Of a stretch of DNA of 64,000 nucleotides, positions 56,499-64,000 are shown in pieces. Below the pieces are notes generated by a model that was not told the DNA's origin, did no database searches, and worked only from the letters and a program-made list of their open reading frames with translations. Both the position numbers and the translations under genes were made by a program. Within the stretch, counting starts at the first letter, position 1, and each line of letters starts with the position of its first letter. The stretch is taken from positions 2,790,001-2,854,000 of the forward strand of contig JAGTWJ010000019.1 in the NCBI GenBank assembly GCA_020064725.1. The letters are read 5' to 3'. The DNA comes from Drechslerella dactyloides. Its lineage: Eukaryota; Ascomycota; Orbiliomycetes; Orbiliales; Orbiliaceae.

Positions 56499-57623
56499 AT
56501 GAGCCGGTACGCGGAACCGACGAACTTCTACGCCGACAGCTCTGAGGATGAAGCCAGCGGGCACTCTAGCATATTCCATGCTAGCATCTGTATTGCCGAG
56601 GAGGAAAGCATCCATATTTTAGAGAAAGGGAAGCAGTCATGGACTTCTGGGTCGACTACAACGCTTAACAATGCCATCACCACTACTTCCACAGCCGCAG
56701 GCGCTTCAGGCAACGACCGCGAGTCATCTAGCGAATATGCCCCTACAACCTCAGAGACGCGGTCGAGAGCCCGGTTGAATGCTGCATTAACTGAAGAAGC
56801 GTTTGGGACATCTGTTGATAGCTGTGCGACCTTGGTCCCAAATTTACGAGGCGTTGCGGATGCACTCGTCGATGCAAATGACCACGACAACGGCGATGAC
56901 GATGGCAACTGCGAGGGACACAGAAACACCGACACAGAGAAGTTGATAGTGTACAATACCATAAACAGGGAGCCGCTTTATGTATATGCGCGCCCTAAGG
57001 AACCCACGGAGGCTCCGCCCATCCTACCCGGCTCTCCAACGCAGAGGCGCCCTGACACACTCGCAGAAATTCTATTCAGACAAGGTACGCAAGCCGGAAC
57101 GGTTGTTTGAGAAGCAAATATACATGCAGGGACACTGCACTAGATAGTTTTTGAGCGGTCATTAAAATACTATTCCACTAACCCCTAACAATCTATCAAC
57201 TGGCTGATGAGCTGTTCAGATATGCAAACATATGGACTCCATGTGAGCACTTCGACCGCGGCAATGACCTATTTCCGAAGAAACGAATACCATGAAGCTT
57301 TACGCGCCACCGACTTCAACTTCCGCGCCGTTCAGTCCCAACAGAGGACTTACGGCGACCTTCGGAATCACCCCTTCTATCACACCATCCGCGAAGATAC
57401 TCCGCTCCTGCGATCTAACGGCAGCAGTCACAACAACCACGATGGAAGACGCCGTTACCAGAGACGTAATATTTCGGAAACAGATCATGGAGCAAATAGC
57501 GGTACTCACGATTCCGGTGAACTTCAGGAGCCCAGCATATGGACGGTATTATTGGAGATCTTCTGTTGTATTCCCATACCGGACGACAGGCCGCCAAATG
57601 GCGGAATGAATGACTGGCGTTAA
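56499..57623 (+). CDS. Unknown acidic, Ser/Thr-rich protein
   Basis: Two ORFs join in phase across a 136 nt intron (57085-57219; GTACGC donor, CTGATG branch, TTCAG end) into 329 aa: exons 56499-57084 and 57220-57623. No domain recognised. The N-terminal half is low complexity and rich in Thr, Ser, Asp and Glu, with an Asp/His/Asn run (DANDHDNGDDDGN). After the join a more ordered part (MTYFRRNEYHEALRATDFNF, HPFYHTIREDTPLLR) leads to a hydrophobic C-terminal patch with two cysteines (IWTVLLEIFCCIPIPDD) that could be a membrane or palmitoylation site. If the join is wrong these would be two short ORFs; the exact phase match favours one gene. Confidence 0.55.
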
Positions 57624-57704
57624 AGCGTTACTTCTGGAGAAGGATGAACATAGCATTAGACAGAAAGAGTTGGCCGTCAGGATGGGGAGAGGTAGCGGTG
57701 ATTT

Positions 57705-58941
57705 TTAGATGGACTTTTTGTTAGTTTGTGCGTACTCATCCACCTCTCGTTCCCTGATCCCGTTGGCACTCTTCTTGTATTTACGCTCCTCTTCCAACCG
57801 TACCTCGCGCAAAAACCTCTTCCTCTTCAAACCCCACCCCAGTAATATGGGCAGCAGATGCCACACGTCAAACTCTGGCCACATGCAGTCTACAAACTCG
57901 ATGTCCGTCTCCTGATGGGCTTGCCACAGCATGAAATCCGATAGCCGTTCCACCCCAGACGTACGAATCAGAAGGTCCAGCGGAGGGTTATCTGCCGTGA
58001 AGAGATGATCCGTGATTGTTTGGTCGCTGATATTCTCCAAATCGAGAATCTCTTTGTGGCGGACACCAGCAAAATCTATATGTTCCCTGGGTGGTACCAA
58101 GGTTGGTGTTGGCGATGTGCTGCCAACAGTCGAAGCGCTGGTTGTATTCGAGGACGGTGACTCGGACCGACTTCGAGAGTCGGAATTACGCACGGAATCG
58201 GATGCGTCCATTCCCTCTTCTGATAGAGTTTCCAACTGTTGTCCTTTATCCTTCCTAGGCGTGGCTAATGCCACGATCGATTGTATGGCGGATGTGATCT
58301 CGTCTCGCGATGTGTAAGGGAAGCAGACATTGAGAACAGCCCTTGAGAAAATGTTAGAATGACGGTAATCCTATTCGCTTTCTTGCTTATACCCACTTAT
58401 CGTTGTGTTTGGTCAGCTCCATAGCGCGGTCCATGGCCTCCAGGACATCCTGGCTCACCAGTGACCGATGTCCGAGAATTCTTATTTTAGCACCGTATCT
58501 GTCAAGGAGATCGCCGTGCTGCGATAGTTGTGAGAGTTTGATCTTGGCGATGTCCATCAGGGCGTCGACTTCGTATTTTGATCGCTTGAAATTTTCGATG
58601 GAGAACGCGTATATGGTAACGACTTTGACGCCTGCTTTGTAGCATATCTCAAGAATCTGTCCCACAGCAATCAGTGACCGAGTGGATACAACTGGTGTTT
58701 TTCAGCGTACCTTTGCCAGGGCTTCAAAGCCCAGATTGTGGCCTTCGGTTGTCTCGATATGGCTCTGGCGGGCAAATCGACGGTTACCGTCCATAACGAA
58801 AGCAACATGCTGAGGGATCGGGCCTTGTCGCAAAGCCCCGATCAGGGCTTCCTGAATCCTGTGACTCAGCCATTCTATCGGAGGGAGGGAGACCAGCCAC
58901 CGGCGCGTCCGTAGGGATGTTCGAAGACCGTTTGATGGCAT
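57705..58941 (-). CDS. RER2: Dehydrodolichyl diphosphate synthase (cis-prenyltransferase)
   Basis: Elongates farnesyl diphosphate with isopentenyl units to the dolichol precursor for ER glycosylation. Exons (minus): 58941-58711, 58656-58397, 58341-57705; 375 aa. Catalytic blocks: HVAFVMDGNRRFA with the active Asp, GFEALAK|ILEICYKAGVKVVTIYAFS joined across intron 1, AVLNVCFPYTSRDEI across intron 2, LDLLIRTSGVERLSDFMLWQ and DCMWPEFDVWHLLPILLGW. About 60 Ser/Thr-rich residues (KGQQLETLSEEG to STSPTPTLVPP) are inserted between the CFPYTSRDEI and DLLIRTSG blocks, apparently a surface loop. The frame stays open upstream to ATG 59052, an alternative start. The Nogo-B/Nus1 partner is not in this window. 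Confidence 0.94.
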
Positions 58942-59272
58942 GGCTGTTGTCGATGCTGGTGTTCTTGGGTACTTTGTTGGGGCAGAAGGCGCGGATGGGT
59001 TCGGTAGCCGAACAGCGCTGTGACATGTTGGCAGCGCGGCTTCATGTGGCATTACGCAATTGCGCTGCTGCCGTTGCTCGAATGCAACAGGGGGCAACGC
59101 CCACACACTTGCTGCATAATATATTTCGATCCCCGAGAATAATCTGGTAATATGATTTCGAGCTACTTCGTGGAAGAGCGTGTACTTGCTTGTGGCAAAA
59201 AAAAAAAAATAACATCGGGCTGCATCTGGAACCCCGCCTACTGCCCTCCTCAACCCTTCTGCTTTCAACCAA
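58942..59272. other. Spacer, RER2 promoter and HOP1 3' region
   Basis: Two minus-strand genes are separated by 331 bp with an A-run at 59198. If ATG 59052 is used for RER2 the spacer is smaller. Confidence 0.5.
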
Positions 59273-62141
59273 TCAGGTCCAGTCGCCTGCTTTGAGATGG
59301 CCGAGCGCATCGCTTGTTCGAAGCATCGATATCGGCGTCTGAATACCCAGAGGCCGGTCGACCTGCCCATATGCTGCTTCTGCGCTGTCTTCCGATATAT
59401 CCTCTCCGGCTGACCCCTCTACATCCGTAGGCTGCTGTGGTTCTCCCTGCATCTGACTTATTTCGGTTCCCCGATCTAATGTAGCGAGAGAATGATCTGG
59501 TAGTTCATACTTGAGGAACGTGAGACAACGCCTAACAGGAGTGTACCTTCGGAATACGCGAGGCACAACTTACATGGTGAGTAATGTTTATGAGAGGATC
59601 GAGTATATCCTCCTCAAGACGTCTCAGGACGTCGTCCGTCTGAATAAGTCTGTATTTGTTCGGTGTCCTCTTCGTAACAACCCTCCTACGGTTCACCGTC
59701 TCGAGGTAGTCCTTTTGTACCAGCAATGCGATAATTTTAGCGACCGTTTGCTGCTGTTGCTTTGGAATTGCTTTTTCCAACGTCAGCGTTAACGTGTAGG
59801 GGATAGAGGGGCTGGTGATCATTGTTCATACCTATTTCTTTCGTGATCTCATATAGCGACCTGCAGGTTTGGTCTCTCATTAAATATCTTACCAGGCGTC
59901 GCGAGATAGCAAAGGACTTCATCTGCTGTAGGAGATGGACTTCATCTTTGCTCAACAAGCAGGTGTAGCAAATATGAAAATCACCTATCCTTGGATCATA
60001 ATGGCCAGTGAACCCATAGCACTCGCAATGCTGCCAATTGTTGCACATGTCACATTGAATCTGTCGAATACGGCGTGCATGAATCGAGTTAATCTTCCGT
60101 CCAAACAGGGTAAAGTATTTGTGAATAATAATCCTAACCTGATCCGGACCTTCAACTGTACTACCACATTCACATTTGGTCCGAGTAGCCTTGGCGGTAT
60201 CCGCGGTGCCATTCCTCCTTTGATCTCGAGGCCGCCTAAGCTGGCATAGCTTGTCATCGTTCAACTGCAACTGAGAAACAGCCAAGCATGCCCCCCCAAT
60301 ACCTTGACTGGACAATATACTCTGTTGAGAATTTTCACCAGTAGACTGAGAGATACTGAACATCTGTTCTCGCATATTTCTAGCTACCGAGAAAATTGGA
60401 TTCGAGCAGCCATCTCCCAAAGATCGTAGACTCAGAACAATGTCAGACGAGCTCGAGACACTCTGACTGTGCATCGCCACTGAGTCGGTTTGGGTCGAGC
60501 TGAATTCGTGCTCTTGATCAATCGCCTGGTAGGGGGGTGTGGTCCCTGAGAGCAGCGGTGAGTGTCTTAATTGAGAGTCTTGAGGGCTTTTCTAATCTCG
60601 AGCGTTAGCGAGTTGACCAGATCGAGGTATTGTCAGTTGAGTATTTACCTTATCAACAAGAACGAGATCCCTGCTCCCATAATCTTGAGACGTCACAATG
60701 TCTATCTTTTGTGGGTCTGTATTGATATCCGAGGTACTTGAGGAACTTGGGGCATAACAAATATTGCGAGGGTTGTCCTCCGCCTCGGTCCGTGGTTGTA
60801 TTGAATCGACAGCAAATGGGATGAAAGCAGCGGCCTGGATAGCGCTGTCAACCCGTTGCCGCTTATTGTTACCAAGTTTATTTTCATCCGGTTCCATAAT
60901 ATTGCCTTGAGCATTATCAAGGGAGCGTTTCACAGCAGTGACGCGAATCTGGACCCTATTCTGCAAATCAGTATGTTCATTTACGGCACAGGGCTGTCTT
61001 CAAGCTTACGAATGCAACCCTGTTTCCATTACCCCAAAAACGTCATCATTTATATCATGGTTGCTCTGTTTATCGAAAGAGAGGGATTTTTCTGATGATT
61101 GGGTAAACATAGGTGGTGTCCAGTTCTCAGGTGTATCGGAGGTATGGTAAAGGCGAATTGTGAGATAGCGTTTCTCTATAATTAGTTAGTTTGCTGTTGC
61201 TCCATTATCATTACCACTGAACAGCTGGGCGTACCTGGAAGCAAATCCAGGTTTTGGGTGATTACTATCAATCGGCGGATCAGGGCTTTCACAGATCGCC
61301 TAACGTGTGTGATATCTAGCAGCTCGGGAGCAAATGGATGGGACTCTCCATTTTGAATGACCTTTGTGATCGCGATACCTTCAACCTGTGCGGATTTCCC
61401 GAATTCGCCCCGGTGGTATTGTATGGAGAATGTATACGCTTCCTGAATAAGATTTGGGTTGTCTGGATCCAGAAATATCGCCAGTTGGAAGGCTCTCAGG
61501 TAGCCTTTGTTCAGGGCACAGAATATTCCTTGCTCCTACAGCCGCATCATTGAGCCGATTTCTCGTATGTGAGTATCCATGCAATTGGGTGGATATGTTT
61601 AGCGAGGAGGTTCGGCAATTACCATCCAGTCCAGTAAGGTATCCGCTTCTGGTGAGAAGCCACGTTGAATGCCTTTGATACGAGTCCTATACTCCTTCTT
61701 GGCCAGATCGGTAATAGATTCCTGACTAACGGGTACTTGTCCGTTCTGTGATTGAATATCGTCGGTTCTGCTGCCGTACACCATGTCGCAGAAGCTATTC
61801 TCCGGGACCAGACCGCTAGTTGTACACTCGAATAAGTACAACTGCTATAACTCCAATAGGTGCCCATGCTATGCAGGAGAAGATGGGCGGCTTTACCGGA
61901 GATACGTGATGCACCCGATAGCAGCACCAATTAGTTCTTGAACGAGCTTTTGGCTCTGTTGCTCCCTAAAGAGTATAGCTTGTTGCTGTTGAAGCTCCTC
62001 TGAGGTTTTCAGCCGAACACCGGTGGCTATAGCACCGCATGGCGGATGGAAGGAAGTTTCAGGATTTTGTTGCTCCCCAGCCACTGAAACTCTTATCATG
62101 GCCTGCTTGGAACGCAACCTCTCCGGCTGACAGACAGACAT
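59273..62141 (-). CDS. HOP1: Meiotic HORMA domain protein Hop1 with PHD and winged-helix region
   Basis: Axis protein of meiotic chromosomes, promoting inter-homologue recombination. Exons (minus): 62141-61897, 61815-61623, 61535-61235, 61175-61010, 60955-60649, 60591-59832, 59770-59574, 59509-59273; 801 aa. HORMA domain (about 50-290): QELIGAAIGCITYLRGLVPE, EQGIFCALNKGYLRAFQLAI, EAYTFSIQYHRG, LIVITQNLDLLPGEKRYLTI, LYHTSDTPENWTPPMF. After a disordered linker comes a PHD-type zinc finger (about 545-615): CECG, QCDMCNNWQHCECYGF, HICYTC. Then a winged-helix segment follows (MKSFAISRRLVRYLM, QTVAKIIALLVQKDYLETVN). This PHD-wHTH module is the chromatin-binding region described for Hop1. The last acceptor is uncertain: using 59531 instead would give a 42 nt intron and a stop after nine codons. 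Confidence 0.9.
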
Positions 62142-62566
62142 AGCGAGTGGATAGCTAGCGGTAGCCGCTGATCCGGTATGGTACAAGTTAGTGTGTGCGT
62201 ATAGGTATATACTTGTGGGGGAAGCAGAATCTGAATGCCGGTGGTAGCTTCAGTAGTGCGATAGTGATTGTGCATTGCTCGTGGTCGTTGCATAGCCGTG
62301 GTGTTGCTGGTCCCGTAGCCATTAACCTGGGTGTTGCCGATGTTGTATTTCTAGCCAGTCCACCTCCAACCTCAGCACAACTCTACGGGCTCATATAATA
62401 CCCGAGTCCCCGTACATGACCGTCTCCAATTCGAACATCAATCGCCGGATTGTCAGACGCCAGCTTTCAGTCAGATCTATGAGGGTACTGGCTTTGTTAC
62501 ACTAGGTACTCCAGGTCTTACTTACCCAGGTGCGCATTCATCGACAACGATCCCGAGCCGAGCAAT
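62142..62566. promoter_or_regulatory. Divergent promoter, HOP1 / deaminase
   Basis: 425 bp between diverging starts. No recognised element; no ORF of note. Confidence 0.4.
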
Positions 62567-63091
62567 ATGGAACACCAGGCGACTTCAGATTCAACAGGGC
62601 AGCGCTCGATCATGGTTTCCCCTCCTGCGGACGACAAATCGATCCACTTCATGCAGCGTGCTCTCGAAGAGGCGCGCAAGTGCACTCCATCTCTATCGGC
62701 CTTTTCTGTTGGTGCTGTGCTTGTGGATTTATCCACCGAGAAGGTCGTGGCAACAGGCTTCTCGCGTGAACGCGAGGGCAATACGCATGCTGAAGAAGTT
62801 TGTTTCATGAAATTTGAAGAACAAGCATCTCCGCAACAATTCAACGCTGGTTTAACACTCTACACTACCATGGAACCCTGTACTGAGAGGCTCAGTGGAA
62901 AAAAACCTTGCCTCGATCGAATCATTGAGTTCGGTAGAATATCAACTGTTTATGTGGGTTGCAAAGAGCCATCAACATTCATAGCTGAGAACACAGCTAC
63001 TACAAGGTTACCGGATAACGGTATCGAATACCTCTCAGTTGACGAAATGGGACCTGAATGCTTGGAAGTTGCGAAAATGGGGCACTACTAG
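62567..63091 (+). CDS. Riboflavin-pathway pyrimidine deaminase (Rib2 deaminase domain type)
   Basis: Single-exon gene, 174 aa. CMP/dCMP-type zinc deaminase fold: HAEEVCFMKFEE supplies the His ligand and catalytic Glu, and TMEPCTERLSGKKPC supplies the two Cys ligands with the RLSGxxPC spacing seen in the yeast Rib2 deaminase domain. In yeast that domain deaminates 2,5-diamino-6-ribitylamino-4-pyrimidinone 5'-phosphate and is fused to a pseudouridine synthase; here it stands alone. Core helices: IHFMQRALEEARKCTPSLSA and FSVGAVLVDLSTEKVVATGF. A cytidine-deaminase-like role outside riboflavin synthesis cannot be excluded. HOP1 diverges from it. Confidence 0.8.
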   Translation: MEHQATSDSTGQRSIMVSPPADDKSIHFMQRALEEARKCTPSLSAFSVGAVLVDLSTEKVVATGFSREREGNTHAEEVCFMKFEEQASPQQFNAGLTLYTTMEPCTERLSGKKPCLDRIIEFGRISTVYVGCKEPSTFIAENTATTRLPDNGIEYLSVDEMGPECLEVAKMGHY

Positions 63092-63352
63092 GCTTACGAC
63101 ATTCAAAGTTCTCCTTCACCGATGCTTTAATTGACTAGTTGGATCAAGCTGGATATTCCAGCGATAGATTCATATATGATACATGTACATATAAGTACTT
63201 GATTTGTTGTCGTGAGAGCGGAAGATAGCGATATGAGGATGAAGATTAAGTCCAAAGGTCTAATAACAGGGTACATTTTAAAGAAGGAGATACCTTGTGT
63301 ACTTCTTTTTATGGTTGTCAAGAGAATTCTGCCACGAATAATCTATCCCATT

Positions 63353-64000
63353 CTATTGCATCCCTACATTCGCCCTCAGGGACTCTGTTGTCATAGTTCT
63401 TGAGCTTACCGGTTCAAGCATCTGCTCATGTTGTACTTTGAGCATTGGGTCCCACGTGTGCTTCGAAACCCTTGCTGGCTTCGAGGCTTTTGCAACCGAA
63501 GATGCGTGTCTTTTGGGATGACTGCGTCTTTTATTCGGCTGATTTGTGTGCGTTTGCGATAGTTGCATGGACGTTTGCTGGTATGCCTCGGGACGGTGAT
63601 CTGTCCCTTCTTTGCCGACTTGAGGTTCGTATCTCCATTCGCGAACTCGCGTCCCGCTCGATGCTTCCATATCTACGGTTTGTGGAATCATTTTGTGGGG
63701 GTAGTCCGACTCCTTCCGAGAGATGTCTTTTGGGAGTTCATCCTTGGGAGCGATGTGGGTCAGGAAAAGCTTCCGGGCTTCAGCTGTCTGTCGGGCCTGG
63801 TATGTCGTTAAGCAGTCAAGAGCGCCATGCGACTTGGATTGACAGGGCTCCGTTGTGGACAAACTCGCCATAACGTTAACCTTGTCGACGTCAGACGATG
63901 GTCGATGGAATGAGCTGCAGACAGATAGACACGGCGAATTTAGCACTGAGGCACCATATAGGGATGCATCGTCGTCGTCTGTTCGAATGTCGGGAAGGAC
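63353..64000 (-). CDS. Unknown protein, C-terminal part (runs off right edge)
   Basis: The frame is open from the last base of the window to TGA/TAA-type stop at 63353, at least 215 codons, so the gene begins outside. It reads polar and basic: LPDIRTDDDDASLYGASVLN, then Ser/Thr-rich, then a lysine/arginine-rich part with bipartite nuclear-signal look (NKRRSHPKRHASSVAKASK). No domain recognised. The first in-frame ATG inside the window is 63871, but the upstream residues also look coding. Composition and lack of stops over 648 bases support a real gene; introns may be present. Confidence 0.5.
   Translation of the reverse strand, partial: VLPDIRTDDDDASLYGASVLNSPCLSVCSSFHRPSSDVDKVNVMASLSTTEPCQSKSHGALDCLTTYQARQTAEARKLFLTHIAPKDELPKDISRKESDYPHKMIPQTVDMEASSGTRVREWRYEPQVGKEGTDHRPEAYQQTSMQLSQTHTNQPNKRRSHPKRHASSVAKASKPARVSKHTWDPMLKVQHEQMLEPVSSRTMTTESLRANVGMQ

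Overview
The window is nuclear DNA of a filamentous ascomycete (Pezizomycotina, most likely Eurotiomycetes). Supporting evidence: many short 47-185 nt introns with GTRNGT donors and CTAAC-type branch sites, a family content typical of filamentous fungi, and roughly balanced base composition. Closer placement is not possible from sequence alone. Exon-intron models below were built by hand by joining reading frames across splice sites and checking phase and family conservation.

Left part (1-22.7 kb): the 3' part of the exocyst subunit gene SEC3 and GDP-mannose pyrophosphorylase, both on +. Then a run of four minus-strand genes: two F-box proteins (one with leucine-rich repeats), the V-ATPase a subunit (VPH1) and the Rho-GEF CDC24. 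From 22.7 to 28.1 kb lies a 5.4 kb stretch where no gene could be supported.

Middle (28-46.4 kb): a BRAP2/Etp1-type RING-UBP zinc finger ligase, the farnesyltransferase beta subunit (RAM1), an Aph-1-like seven-pass membrane protein with a very long loop, dynactin p27 (DCTN6), a PhoD-like phosphatase with a 12 nt microexon, a SidF/SidL-type acyltransferase divergent from a peroxisomal 3-ketoacyl-CoA thiolase, and a four-repeat polyubiquitin gene.

Right part (46.4-64 kb): a small dsRBD-like protein gene, then at 50.6-52.3 kb on the minus strand a region that looks like junk but reads as a non-coding host gene with six C/D box snoRNAs. Each snoRNA lies about 50-105 nt downstream of a splice donor. 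Four or five match the order snR77-76-75-74-73 of the budding yeast polycistronic cluster, with recognisable rRNA guides. After this come fructose-1,6-bisphosphatase, NUC1 endonuclease, an unknown acidic protein, cis-prenyltransferase (RER2), the meiotic HORMA protein HOP1, a riboflavin-pathway deaminase and the C-terminal part of an unknown gene running off the right edge.

The gene set is largely housekeeping: polarity and secretion (SEC3, CDC24, RAM1), glycosylation precursors (GDP-mannose, dolichol), vacuolar acidification, gluconeogenesis and beta-oxidation, meiosis, rRNA modification. No transposon, virus, CRISPR array or biosynthetic supercluster was seen. The most notable findings are the intronic snoRNA cluster, the Aph-1-like protein and an apparent hidden last intron or readthrough in SEC3.
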